Below are positions 36,902 through 46,697 of a stretch of DNA of 64,000 nt, in pieces. Origin of the DNA: Clostridium aciditolerans (GTDB lineage Bacteria; Bacillota; Clostridia; Clostridiales; Clostridiaceae); NCBI RefSeq assembly GCF_016316925.1, contig NZ_JAEEGB010000013.1, forward strand, positions 157,638 to 221,637, given 5' to 3'. The notes below the pieces were generated by a model. It had not been told where the DNA came from. It did not search any database and saw nothing but the letters and a program-made list of their open reading frames with translations. Position numbers and translations under genes: made by a program. How positions within the stretch are numbered: position 1 is the stretch's first letter; each line of letters starts with the position of its first letter.

Positions 36902-37342
36902 ATGAACTCTGAACATAAAGATTTGGACTTTAATAAATTTATACGTATTTTTAATACTGAGGGTAAAAAAGCAGCAAAGGAATTTGTATCTACTATTGCA
37001 GATATCAATTATGACTATTTTGGTAGGCTATTAAAGAAATATACAGGGTATGTATACAATAGAAGTTTTAAAAGATATGAGATTCCCTCTAATGATGAGC
37101 ATACATTTATTAGTATGAATGATTTATTGAATAAAGATAAGGGCGATGCTACAAAAGTTGTAGCATCTATCCCTGAAAAAATCTACTATAAAGATCCTGT
37201 TGATACACTAAATATAGATATTCTTCAGGATAGGCTTATAGAGTTATCAAAATATATTAAAATAAGTCAAAGTACTAAAAATATTGAAATTAATTTAGCT
37301 CGCTTACGCGAAAATGATTATAATGTTGACGTCATAAATTAA
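36902..37342 (+). CDS. Unknown protein trailing the istB remnant
   Basis: 146 residues, starting with ATG two bases after the istB stop. It is charged and mostly helical (KFIRIFNTEGKKAAKEFVST; IADINYDYFGRLLKKYTGY), with no known motif. The phrase FGRLLKKYTGYVYNRSFKRYE resembles an HTH but is not convincing. The position suggests an accessory gene of the same IS21-like unit. Function unknown. Confidence 0.5.
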   Translation: MNSEHKDLDFNKFIRIFNTEGKKAAKEFVSTIADINYDYFGRLLKKYTGYVYNRSFKRYEIPSNDEHTFISMNDLLNKDKGDATKVVASIPEKIYYKDPVDTLNIDILQDRLIELSKYIKISQSTKNIEINLARLRENDYNVDVIN

Positions 37343-37985
37343 TCATTTGATGGATCAGTTTTGCTCGTTAATGTGAGTCAAAAGTAGTTGACAATCTACA
37401 CCTAATACGAAAAATCTTGTTTTCATACTAAACGAATCAATTTATACTATATTTTACCCCTCTTTTCTTTATATATCTATAAAAATAGTAGGAAAAAAGA
37501 AGGAAGATTATCACCAATAGGCAATCCTCCTTTCTCCATGTATATATTATATCTTTATTCACCTGTCTCTTTATTATATCTATCTTTCTAATCTCCCCTG
37601 ATCTTATATCACTTACTTAACAGGTGTAGGAGTTACTTCCTCTGTTCTTTAGTAAGAGATACTTGTAATAACCTAATTAAACTTTAACTCTACTAAATTA
37701 TTAACAATACACAAATATTTCTACTACCCATTATGTTTTAGTATCTTTAATACTTTTGTTTTCTTCATCTCAACTGCCGATTATTAGCCTAATGGTTCGA
37801 GTAAAACATCATGTTTGCTATGTATATCTAATATTAGCTTGTCACATTAGTAAGAGTCTGTAAAACCATTAGTTTTATAACCCATTCGATCATTAGTATT
37901 TTTCAGCTAATATTATCAGATGTACATTTACAGGCCTCATAAATTCTCTATTAAAATCTTTATTGTATTTCCATGAAATGTTTTA
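37343..37985. other. Remnant-rich non-coding region left of the TPR/PIN gene
   Basis: No credible gene in 640 bp. It contains a terminator-like hairpin (37496-37536, AAGAAGGAAGATT with AATCCTCCTTTCT) and two copies of the recurring motif on the minus strand, ACATAATGGGTAGTAG near 37,725 and TTAGGCTAATAATCGGCAGT near 37,780. There is no gene for these to serve, so they look like leftovers of a lost cassette. Confidence 0.5.
37724..37800 (-). promoter_or_regulatory. Two orphan copies of the recurring AATAATGGGNAGT motif
   Basis: On the minus strand CCATTAGGCTAATAATCGG (about 37,779-37,797) is followed by CAGTTGAGATGAAG, matching the copy at 10,588 (CTAATAATGGGTAGTTGAG). A second version, CATAATGGGTAGT, lies about 50 bases further on. 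Confidence 0.45.
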
Positions 37986-40900
37986 TTAAGTTCCCTCATT
38001 TGAAAACATCCTCCTAACAATCTCCTGGCTTTTTTCTCTCAAGAATTCATTTAAAGGCTTTAATTTAAATGGTTCTCTAACTAGCTCATAAACAAATGCT
38101 ATAGGAATTTCGGATTTTTGAACTATCCTAACAAATTCCTCATGGATTTCTCGATAATATGGAGTAGAAACATCATCTAATAGATTCTTATATATACTCT
38201 TCAATTTATCAAAATATAAATTTCTTATTTCTTCATCTTGAATTGATAGTATCCATACAAAGCATTCATATATTAATGATGCATTTATAGGGTATAAATA
38301 TTTGCATTTTACAAGATTTAATGTCAGGTCAATTAATTCTTCAAAAGTTAGTAATCCTTCTGAAATTAACACTCCGATTATATTTGTTGTACCTTCTATT
38401 CCAGTAACTCCATGATGTAGCCTTCTAATAAATAAATCGTCACATACCAGAACTCTATTAGATTTCTTACTAACTTCAATAGATGAAATATCCTCATCTA
38501 GAAGAATTTTAGCTAGTTTGTCGTAGATATCATTTTCATCAATATCAACTTTAATGCACTTTATTTTAGAAATAGTTTGTAATATTTTAGTCCAATATAT
38601 CTTTCTTTTCTTCTTGTCATCTTCAGTGTAAGAGTAATAGCTCAACTGTCCATCTTCATTGACCATTGCAACGCCTGAAGATATTTTAGCATGTTTCTGT
38701 GATTCCTTTATTCCTTCTATAATGCTATTTTCAACTTCTTTAGTTATCACACACTTATCTGAAATATGTTCTAATTTATCTAACATATTAAATGTAGCTA
38801 AAATAATAATTGAGCTCAGGGAAATAACATATTCTGCGCCCTCATAAACTGAAACCTCTCCAACATATAAATGTTGGTTCTTATGATTGAGAAGCGAGAT
38901 AATCATTTCTGAATAATTGTTAGTATTTTTTCCTGATAAATATGAGATTGGCAAACCATATTCTACTCCAAAATTATACATGTCAAGTTGTATATGTTTA
39001 TCTTCGTTAGTCGACTCCATTGTTTTCTTCATTTCTTCAATAACTCCTTCTGAAGATGGAGATGAATATGTAATAAAAAAATTATGTTTAGGATAATCTG
39101 TTTCTAATTTAGATAAACAGTATCTGTTATAGTATGTAAATAAATCAACAATATCTAATATTTCATATTCTTCATTGTCAAGTACTACAATTTCGCCCTT
39201 TCTACCTAATGTTGTTAATATCAGGCTCGTACGGTCATCAGAATGATAATTCTCACAGCCAAATTTCACCTCACCAGGCTCAGTAATAATGTTTTTTTCA
39301 CTATGAATAGCAATATTTCTTAATTTATCTTTCGACTTTATTGTGACAACAGAGTTATTAACTACTTCTTCTAATTCTTTTTTATTTTGCTCTTTATCAA
39401 TATTTGAGAAGCACATTGAGATATAATTAAACAAAATTTCTTTTCCTAAATTATCATACGAATAATATAGAGCACTTAATGCGATTCTTTGGGCTTCATC
39501 CCAAGCTCCTTGCTTGGCTTTTAATACTGCTACAATTTGATGAAAAGATGCATTATTTGTGCTTAACAAGAACTCAACTTCTTTATCAAGTCCGTCATAC
39601 TCATTTTTATTCATTTTAGAGGCTATATAATAATATGCATAATAATCATCAATTCCATAGATATCTCTATATTCCTCAAGCGTTTGTATAGATTTTCGTG
39701 GTATTTCTAAAATCAACTCAACATTAGCTTTAAATCTTAATAACGATTTATACCTACAACCGTTATTATAGAGGATCTTAACTTTTTCGTACGCAATTTT
39801 CAAAGTGTCAGATGCCTCATCAAGTCTACCAAATGTCTTAATATAAACATTTAGTAACACCTCGCTATTTTCAATCCTTGATTCTACTAAATTTCTAGAA
39901 TCTTCGAATTTAGAAAATTCATTTAAAGTACGCCCTATAAGATTTAATTCAGCATCATTCATTGTATCTTTTTTCGAATTCAAGATAGCTAGTATTAATG
40001 TAAAAGTCTCTTCATCTTTATTCTCTAACACAATATTAATTACACCATTAATAAACATTATCTCAGAAGAATGTATTTCTAATAATCTTCTAATATCATT
40101 ACGAATACTTTCATAACCTTCAATTTCACACCTTGCTTTATTATATATTGTCAAGATTATAGGATTTTCCGTAAATACAGTTTCTAATAGTTGTTGATAT
40201 TTAGATAATATTGCGTTCCAATTGCCTTCTTTGGCATAAATAAAAAAAAGATTATTAGTATATAAAGGATCATATTTCCAAATATCTTCGAAAAGTCTTT
40301 TCGCTTCATTGTCCATAGAATTCATAAAGTAGACTTCTGCTTTAATACCTTTTATTAACTTACATCCCTCTAAGCTTTTATCAATCTCATCAATTTCATC
40401 TAAAGCTCTTTTAGGATCAACTATTAATTCAAGTCCTATTAAGTACCTCCAGTAATAAGAAACTTCTTCATCTGACAAACACTCTACTATATATTTAATC
40501 TCCCTGAATTCAATTATTATATTTCTTACCTCATCTAAATATTCTTTTGAACTAGCACTTCTTCTTTCAATATCGTTATATAAAATGAAAAACCTTGAAA
40601 TTAATGAGTTATATTTATAAATAATATTATTGCCAAGTTGAAAAGCCTTATTGAATTCAATATATGCCTGCTTGAAGTCACTTGATCTTATTAAGGAAAT
40701 GCCATAATAGAAGTGTACTTCTGCATGTTCTTGTAGTTCCTCATTTATCTTAGATTTTGATGCAATTAATTCTAACACCTTATCTATATTATCTAACGAT
40801 AATTCGAAATTAGCTCTTTTTAATACGATCTGCTCTAGAGAGTATTTGTGGTTTTCAAATTTTTTAATAGTCTCTCCAAACAGTTTTCTATCTTGTTTAT

Positions 40901-41684
40901 GACAAGCGATATAATAATTAATTTCAGTAATATATTTAGAATCTGGATTAATCCTTCTTATTTTCTCTAAAATATTATCGAGTTCACTATATAATCTAGT
41001 ATTTATAAGTATCCTTGCTCTTTGGTAGTAAACTAGCTCCCTTTGAGAATTACTTAATAATTGCTGTGATTCAAGTACCTCAGAGATTTGTTTTATAGCC
41101 TCAGAAAATCTATAAAGATTGACCAATTCTTTAATCTTGTTAATTTTATCTTCAGCAAATATATTATCCTCTTTCATCTGAGCAAACTGAGTCTTTATTT
41201 CTGATTTAATATCTTGCTTGGCCATATCTATTTGTTCTGCTAAAATCGATGTCTGAACTGAAGATCCAAATGCTAACAGATCGTTCCTAATATTAATCAA
41301 AGAATCAATTAAATCAAAAAAATATTCATAAAAAACATCTTCATTCTTTATATGTCTCGAATATTGCTCATAATATTTATTTACTTCATCAACTGCATAT
41401 TTTCCCATGTGTATCTTAAAATCAATTATTGGCTCTATGTCAACTTTATAAGATTTAAAGATTCTAGTATAAATTTCATCTACAATATCAGAGGATCTTA
41501 GAAATTTTTCGAAAGCATTTGTATCCACCTCGGTATTATCGTATTTTCTGTTGAATTCGCCAATATGTAATCGTATTTGCTCAATAGCCTTCTTATTATC
41601 ACGCTGGATTATTTTATCCCATGCTAAGCTTGATGCTAAATTAATGCTTAAACCTGATACTATTTCTCCAAGAATTGCTGACAA
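37986..41684 (-). CDS. TPR protein with GreA/B-C-like and PIN-like C-terminal domains
   Basis: About 1232 residues. The N-terminus has a hydrophobic stretch (IVSGLSINLASSLAW), then helical TPR-like repeats to about residue 770 (HYYIACHKQ; VHFYYGISLIRSSDFKQAY). Around 780-855 is a GreA/GreB C-terminal-like segment (DDRTSLILTTLGRKGEIVVL, then DNEEYEILDIV). About 950-1110 resembles a PIN domain: VISLSSIIILATFNML, VITKEVENSI, VLVCDDLFIRRL and GTTNIIGVL; the usual first Asp is replaced. TPR/GreAB-C/PIN proteins are known conflict-system candidates. The TTG at 41684 (GGGTGA upstream) was chosen; GTG 41726 is an alternative. Confidence 0.65.
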   Translation of the reverse strand: MSAILGEIVSGLSINLASSLAWDKIIQRDNKKAIEQIRLHIGEFNRKYDNTEVDTNAFEKFLRSSDIVDEIYTRIFKSYKVDIEPIIDFKIHMGKYAVDEVNKYYEQYSRHIKNEDVFYEYFFDLIDSLINIRNDLLAFGSSVQTSILAEQIDMAKQDIKSEIKTQFAQMKEDNIFAEDKINKIKELVNLYRFSEAIKQISEVLESQQLLSNSQRELVYYQRARILINTRLYSELDNILEKIRRINPDSKYITEINYYIACHKQDRKLFGETIKKFENHKYSLEQIVLKRANFELSLDNIDKVLELIASKSKINEELQEHAEVHFYYGISLIRSSDFKQAYIEFNKAFQLGNNIIYKYNSLISRFFILYNDIERRSASSKEYLDEVRNIIIEFREIKYIVECLSDEEVSYYWRYLIGLELIVDPKRALDEIDEIDKSLEGCKLIKGIKAEVYFMNSMDNEAKRLFEDIWKYDPLYTNNLFFIYAKEGNWNAILSKYQQLLETVFTENPIILTIYNKARCEIEGYESIRNDIRRLLEIHSSEIMFINGVINIVLENKDEETFTLILAILNSKKDTMNDAELNLIGRTLNEFSKFEDSRNLVESRIENSEVLLNVYIKTFGRLDEASDTLKIAYEKVKILYNNGCRYKSLLRFKANVELILEIPRKSIQTLEEYRDIYGIDDYYAYYYIASKMNKNEYDGLDKEVEFLLSTNNASFHQIVAVLKAKQGAWDEAQRIALSALYYSYDNLGKEILFNYISMCFSNIDKEQNKKELEEVVNNSVVTIKSKDKLRNIAIHSEKNIITEPGEVKFGCENYHSDDRTSLILTTLGRKGEIVVLDNEEYEILDIVDLFTYYNRYCLSKLETDYPKHNFFITYSSPSSEGVIEEMKKTMESTNEDKHIQLDMYNFGVEYGLPISYLSGKNTNNYSEMIISLLNHKNQHLYVGEVSVYEGAEYVISLSSIIILATFNMLDKLEHISDKCVITKEVENSIIEGIKESQKHAKISSGVAMVNEDGQLSYYSYTEDDKKKRKIYWTKILQTISKIKCIKVDIDENDIYDKLAKILLDEDISSIEVSKKSNRVLVCDDLFIRRLHHGVTGIEGTTNIIGVLISEGLLTFEELIDLTLNLVKCKYLYPINASLIYECFVWILSIQDEEIRNLYFDKLKSIYKNLLDDVSTPYYREIHEEFVRIVQKSEIPIAFVYELVREPFKLKPLNEFLREKSQEIVRRMFSNEGT

Positions 41685-41731
41685 AAAATCACCCTTTCCC
41701 CTTATACCTAAAGATATACCGCACACTTCCC

Positions 41732-41759
41732 ATTATATGAATAATAGGAAGTTAAGCAA
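41732..41759 (-). promoter_or_regulatory. Promoter of the TPR/PIN gene with TATAATGGGAAGT
   Basis: TTGCTT (41754-41759), a 16-base spacer and TATAAT (41732-41737) on the minus strand, followed by GGGAAGT. The sequence also forms a small palindrome (ACTTCC...GGAAGT). Confidence 0.55.
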
Positions 41760-41966
41760 TTGAAATTTAAAAATCTTAATAGCATCATGGATGCCATATG
41801 AATTCAATAATACTATTTTCATAAGTTCAACCTACACTTTAAAATTTTCTAAAAGAGTTTATGCATTAAAAAATTCATGCAAATCAACTTTGGATTCAAT
41901 AATAAATTATATCATTCTAAGATATTTTCAAAGAATTTCATACACTTATACTAAATAACGATGAAA

Positions 41967-42548
41967 TTAATCTGGTTTTATGTATTTAGACATTTCTATT
42001 TTATAAGATTCAATTTTACTATTTACTGTATTTTTTAGTTTTTCATATTCCCTATCAAAATCAAATTTATGTTTAGGACCAAACTCTATTTCTACTTTTA
42101 CTCTTTCCCACTCTGTTTTAAGATATATTTGGGTCAATAAAATTAATGTACCAATAGTAGCTTCCCTAATATCATCATTGTCATCTCCTGACAATTTTCC
42201 GATCCAACATTGTTCCACATTTTTAATTGCAGCAATTAATTCATTATCAGCCTTTCCCTTGAAATTCAGATGTAACTCTATTCGGCAAGATAATGTAGTT
42301 AATTTATTAATATAGTCCCCCTCAACATTAGGAGGGCATTCATCAATTAAATATCGCACTAAGGATACATATTCGGAAATATAAGCCTTTAAACTCTGCA
42401 TCCATTCTATTCGATTTTTTGATATAAATTCACCAACACGGTTATTGCTTGTATTTTTATTAGAATAATAAACAGTAATAATGCCTAACAACAATGTCAT
42501 TATTGAAATAATGTATTCTGGTTTAATAATTTTTAAAAATTCTCGCAA
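41967..42548 (-). CDS. Single-pass membrane protein, unknown function
   Basis: About 193 residues. One membrane helix is visible near the N-terminus (YIISIMTLLLGIITVYY), followed by a cytoplasmic helical domain beginning NRVGEFISKNRIEWMQSLKA. I do not recognise the family, although short proteins with one membrane helix followed by a RIEW(M/I)Q segment are common in accessory regions. A TTG at 42548 fits AGGAG better than the ATG at 42557, which lies too close. A copy of the recurring motif (GGCTAATAATGCATAGT) lies about 30 bases upstream. Confidence 0.6.
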   Translation of the reverse strand: MREFLKIIKPEYIISIMTLLLGIITVYYSNKNTSNNRVGEFISKNRIEWMQSLKAYISEYVSLVRYLIDECPPNVEGDYINKLTTLSCRIELHLNFKGKADNELIAAIKNVEQCWIGKLSGDDNDDIREATIGTLILLTQIYLKTEWERVKVEIEFGPKHKFDFDREYEKLKNTVNSKIESYKIEMSKYIKPD

Positions 42549-42632
42549 TATTTTCATCTCCTGTATATAATTTTAAACTATGCATTATTAGCCCCATAAG
42601 TATGTGGCTAATGAAACGTTAATTAAAGATTG

Positions 42633-43193
42633 CTATTTAATGTTTTCTAAATACGCTTTTAAAGATAAGTTGGTTCTAGATAAATAAGAACAATTTATTC
42701 CAATGCCTGTGCTAGATTGCATAACACCAATATATGGACAACCATTATTGTATGGTATTTGGTGAGAATTCGTTATTACATTGAATTGAGAACGCTTTAC
42801 ATATTGTTCACCTGCATCAGTAAGTTGAATTAAGGCAATACCATGTTTTGAAGCGTATTCGATTGCACCAGATTGAAAATTTGAAGATGAAATCAATATA
42901 CCTTTATTTGTACCACAAGCACGAATTTTATCATAAAGGATCTGAACTTTCTCTCTTGGAATACTTGACTTATAGTGTTTGCATTCTACAATGGTTTTGT
43001 ATGTTACACCCATAAGTTTAAACTCAATATATCCATCAATTTGGTAATTGCCGTCATCAACTTCTATTATTTTATTATGTTGAACTTTGCAGTCACTCAA
43101 ATGTTTTACTTGCTGTAATAATATTTGCAAAGAATACTTTTCAAAGTCTGTAGGACTCATATCAAGTACAGATTCATGTGTTGGTATAAACAT
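42633..43193 (-). CDS. Mrr-like restriction endonuclease (PD-(D/E)XK)
   Basis: 186 residues. The nuclease core is NYQIDGYIEF (catalytic Asp), then TIVECKHYKSS (Glu, Lys), followed by the conserved GILISSSNFQSGAIEYASKH helix typical of Mrr_cat domains. AGGGGGG precedes the ATG at 43193. Mrr-type enzymes cut modified or foreign DNA. There is no partner methyltransferase next to it. The motif TTAGGCTAATAATCAGCAGT lies about 70 bases upstream. The C-terminal 50 residues are unrecognised. Confidence 0.75.
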   Translation of the reverse strand: MFIPTHESVLDMSPTDFEKYSLQILLQQVKHLSDCKVQHNKIIEVDDGNYQIDGYIEFKLMGVTYKTIVECKHYKSSIPREKVQILYDKIRACGTNKGILISSSNFQSGAIEYASKHGIALIQLTDAGEQYVKRSQFNVITNSHQIPYNNGCPYIGVMQSSTGIGINCSYLSRTNLSLKAYLENIK

Positions 43194-43418
43194 AATTTCC
43201 CCCCTCCCCATAAACAAAATAATAAATTTTATATTATCTTTTTACAATTATAGTCACTGCTGATTATTAGCCTAATGGATAACTTTTTAATACAAAACAT
43301 GTTTATGCCATTGCAATTTTTTCAATAATTTTTAGTGAGGTATTAATTATGCAACCAAATAAAACTTGTCCATTAGTTGCTGTTTATTATTTGCCATCAT
43401 ATACTTCCCAATAAGTTA

Positions 43419-44420
43419 TCATTCTCTTATAACTAAGTCGTCATCAACAATCATCCATCCATATGAGTGCTCATAAGCATATCCTATTTTTTCAAATGGA
43501 TCATTTCGGTTTATAAAGTCACAATATAAATGTGGATACATATAATACTCATCACCATCATAATCATAATCAATAATGTTATCAAATGGTAAATAGCCTA
43601 TTTCTAATACCCTAATTATTCCAACTTCAAATTTATCATTATCTACTTCATCATATTGCCTTACTTTTATATCTTTAACTCCGATAATTACCTGTAGTCC
43701 ATTATGATAAAAATTATAAACTTCCGCTTTAAAATACCCAGTAAAATCTTTTTCAAGTAAAGTATTATCTGGATAATCAGAATCATCAATAGACCGAATT
43801 AATACTTCCGATTTATTAAATTTTTTCATTGGACTATGCAATCTTTCATCTAATTCAATTCTATCTTTACATCCAGCTGATTTTAGAAAGTCATTGTGCA
43901 TTCTCTTTTTAAAAACTATATTTCTCCTCATACTGTTAATTTTTCTATTTCTCTTCTCTGTTAAATTAACTCCAAAATATGCAAAAAGTAAATCTTGATA
44001 TTCTGCATACAACTTACATTCAATTATAGAATTTGTCCATATACTAATAGTTGTAAATCCATTATTTTTTGCATAGTTTTCAAAGTCATCAATTTGCTTT
44101 TTAGACAAAGGGCATGATATAACCAGAGTATACACATCTGGTATCTCTGTATTTTTGTCTAAAAAATCATCCACAATTTTATGTAATTGTGCTTTAGTGA
44201 TTTTACAATACCTTTTGCACTGGAAATAGTAGGTTTTATTTTTACCATTTTCTAGCTCTTCCACAGCTCGTATATCAATCCCATCATCAGAACCCTTTTT
44301 ACCAAGATGATCTAATTGCAACCATCTCCTCATACGATAAACCATTGATAATATCAACTCTTCAAATCGAATAGGATCTAAATCTTCAAAATGTAGTTGA
44401 TTAATAGTTCTTGTAACCAT
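43419..44420 (-). CDS. PD-(D/E)XK nuclease-like protein with C-terminal unknown domain
   Basis: 333 residues. An Mrr-like core occupies about 10-150: FEELILSMVYRM, SDDGIDIRAV (catalytic Asp), YYFQCKRYCKI (Gln/Lys) and TLVISCPLSKKQIDDFENYA. The remaining 180 residues (SMRRNIVFKKRMHNDFL onward, with many Asp and Tyr) are unrecognised and may be a sensor. GGGGG precedes the ATG. Single-gene nuclease plus sensor is a common defence design. Function inferred from the fold. Confidence 0.65.
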   Translation of the reverse strand: MVTRTINQLHFEDLDPIRFEELILSMVYRMRRWLQLDHLGKKGSDDGIDIRAVEELENGKNKTYYFQCKRYCKITKAQLHKIVDDFLDKNTEIPDVYTLVISCPLSKKQIDDFENYAKNNGFTTISIWTNSIIECKLYAEYQDLLFAYFGVNLTEKRNRKINSMRRNIVFKKRMHNDFLKSAGCKDRIELDERLHSPMKKFNKSEVLIRSIDDSDYPDNTLLEKDFTGYFKAEVYNFYHNGLQVIIGVKDIKVRQYDEVDNDKFEVGIIRVLEIGYLPFDNIIDYDYDGDEYYMYPHLYCDFINRNDPFEKIGYAYEHSYGWMIVDDDLVIRE

Positions 44421-44663
44421 AAATCCCCCTTATCATAACTCAATACTAATTTATACATTTGATTTTAGCCTACAATTTTTTTGCATAAACTATATATTGC
44501 AGTTATATCTATATTTCTTTCTGTATATGGCAATACATCTTTTTCTTATAAACGCTAAACTTTCAATAGATTAGACACAGTTCACTATGTTATCAATCTA
44601 CTGACAATTATTAGTCTAACAAGTATCTTTTTATGTAACATATATATATTCTAAAATATATCA

Positions 44664-45377
44664 CTAATCCTTTATCTCATTGCTATACATGCATTCAGGC
44701 AATTCATCCCAAAAGCTGGTTAAAATATCACAGAAATTATAAAAATCTTCTTCCTTTATATTTAAGACTTCTTCTAAAAGTGTAGTATTGTACATGGATA
44801 ACAAATCGTATTCTTCAAGCCCTTCTCTAGTAAAAAAGTCAGGTCTTATTTTTTTCAATTCTTGTGCCGAACCTCCATCTCCATGTTTTAAAGTATTACA
44901 AATTAGTCTTAATTCCTTAATACTATGCCAGCACTGAAGTTTTTCAATGTTAGTATTATGATAATTAAACTCCTCTTTAATATCATTTATTCCAGAAGAA
45001 CAAAATCTTTTAAAATCAATACTAAAATAGTTACGTTCCTCATCATACAAAAATTTCCTTACCTGCTGTTCCCAAAATTGATATAACATCGAAATCCACA
45101 TTGCTAATGTGTTATATCTCATTAATGAATATTTTTCGTAATAATCAATACCTATTTCGGTAGCATGCTCTGCAATATCATAAGGATCAATGATATCATA
45201 TTCACTACAAGTTCTATTCATGAAATCATTATATATATCATTACTAAGCTTTTCTGCTTCTTGCTCAACATTCTTAAAAACTGGAAAAACCCTTTCCTTA
45301 AATGTATTTTTAAATAGTAGAATCTCTTCTTTTTTTAATTGCCTTAATTTATCCCATAAATACAACTGACTCTTCAT
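44664..45377 (-). CDS. HEPN-like protein with RLICNTLKH motif
   Basis: 237 residues, all helical. The motif ELRLICNTLKHGDGGSA (about 153-169) fits the R-x6-H type active site of HEPN RNases seen in the MAE_28990-like group, in a protein otherwise composed of long helices (MWISMLYQFWEQQVRKFLYD). HEPN proteins act as RNA-cutting toxins or abortive-infection effectors. There is no antitoxin next to it (the HEPN neighbour upstream is different). GGGAGAA precedes the ATG. Confidence 0.6.
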   Translation of the reverse strand: MKSQLYLWDKLRQLKKEEILLFKNTFKERVFPVFKNVEQEAEKLSNDIYNDFMNRTCSEYDIIDPYDIAEHATEIGIDYYEKYSLMRYNTLAMWISMLYQFWEQQVRKFLYDEERNYFSIDFKRFCSSGINDIKEEFNYHNTNIEKLQCWHSIKELRLICNTLKHGDGGSAQELKKIRPDFFTREGLEEYDLLSMYNTTLLEEVLNIKEEDFYNFCDILTSFWDELPECMYSNEIKD

Positions 45378-45480
45378 AATTCTCCCCCATACAAAATACT
45401 AGTATTTTATATAACTACTAAATCTTCAAATCTTTACTCAATTTATTCCTAAGTGGAAATTTATATTTAACTGATCCCTA

Positions 45481-46428
45481 TCATTTGCTTATTGTCCTAT
45501 TTATATCTAATGTAAACACCTCATCTTCGTAGATTCTAGAGTATTTTATCATTATAGGTTTGCATGCTTTTTTACCTTCATAATCAATCGCATATTCACA
45601 CTCAGTACATTTTTTCTTCTGAACAAATATACCAATATGGTCTTTATTCAATACAAGGTCTTCAACATTTATTATCTCAAGCTCTTGTTCTTCACTACAA
45701 TTTAAAATTGCGATAGCTTTAACTATCATAATTTTATCTACTAGTAATTTCTCTATATGCTTATTTTCAACCCCTATTTTCTTAACAAGTTCTTTTAGAT
45801 CATCAACTACTCTTACAAGATTTTCATACGGATGTCTTGGAATGATATTTTCTATATTAGGAAAAGGCAATCCATCCTCACTAAAATCATGGAATATATT
45901 CATAGATGTTGGATCTACACTATGGGTAAACGTGTTTCTTAAATAGTTTCTAACAAACTGATGTTTATCAGAGTTTAAATAATCTCCCAGTTCATTAATC
46001 TTATCTTCTTCCCAAATATGTTTATTTTTAAGTTCATTCTTCAATTTAAAGATACTGTAGTTTTCATCTCTGCTAAATCTTACATCATAAAATTCATTAA
46101 CAAGTTGTTTGTACATATCCCAAAGTACCATCAATCTATAAACTGAATCTTCAAGATAATAAGTATACATATCTTTTATTTCATTCTCATCCATTGGGCT
46201 TTCTAGTTCAATGGCAAACTTTAGACTCTTCAAAATACTATAATTTATGTATTTCAGTATCTTATTTATTCTTATTATCCACTCCACTGAATTCCTGATT
46301 TTAAATACATTTTCAGAAAGCTGAATTTGTTCTTCCCTGTAGAGCCTGTTTTCAGGAAAATAACCTATATTCCTTGTTTCATTCTTAATATAATTAATAA
46401 TTTGTGTATCAAATTCAAATCTATCCAA
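45481..46428 (-). CDS. HEPN-like protein, Cthe_2314-like
   Basis: 315 residues, starting at TTG (46428) after AGGAGG. It is helical; the motif FVRNYLRNTFTHSVDP (about 158-173) carries the R-x4-H pattern of HEPN domains, and the overall shape recalls the Cthe_2314-like HEPN family. A small CxxC...C knuckle appears near the C-terminus (KKKCTECEYAIDYEGKKACK). Upstream lies TATAATGGGAAGT. A defence or toxin role is inferred. Confidence 0.6.
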   Translation of the reverse strand: MDRFEFDTQIINYIKNETRNIGYFPENRLYREEQIQLSENVFKIRNSVEWIIRINKILKYINYSILKSLKFAIELESPMDENEIKDMYTYYLEDSVYRLMVLWDMYKQLVNEFYDVRFSRDENYSIFKLKNELKNKHIWEEDKINELGDYLNSDKHQFVRNYLRNTFTHSVDPTSMNIFHDFSEDGLPFPNIENIIPRHPYENLVRVVDDLKELVKKIGVENKHIEKLLVDKIMIVKAIAILNCSEEQELEIINVEDLVLNKDHIGIFVQKKKCTECEYAIDYEGKKACKPIMIKYSRIYEDEVFTLDINRTISK

Positions 46429-46510
46429 ATTATATCCTCCTACCTATTTATAAAAATTGCTGATCACATATTATATTGACTTACAAATTTAAAAAAATAT
46501 TCAATTTTCA

Positions 46511-46540
46511 ACTTCCCATTATAGACACAATTAGCATATA
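46511..46540 (-). promoter_or_regulatory. Promoter-like motif TATAATGGGAAGT upstream of the 315-aa HEPN gene
   Basis: The minus strand reads TATGCTAATTGTG then TCTATAATGGGAAGTTGA, nearly identical to the copy near 31,865 (TATGCTAATATTG then TCTATAATGGGAAGTTA). Confidence 0.5.
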
Positions 46541-46697
46541 TAATAAATAATTTGAATTAAAATAAAATTTATATAACTGTTCTGCTTTCCAAGCCTCTGC
46601 ATAAGTTAAGTGACTAATTTGAGTGAATCAATATCATAACCGGAAAGCTTTTGTTATCTACAAATTATAATTTTGTTACTTCATTTACAAAATTCTT

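Noticed and set aside
10588-46540. Integron attC sites as an explanation of the recurring motif
   Set aside because: No integrase and no paired R and L boxes around a variable stem; the motif is short and reads better as a promoter -10 and start region.
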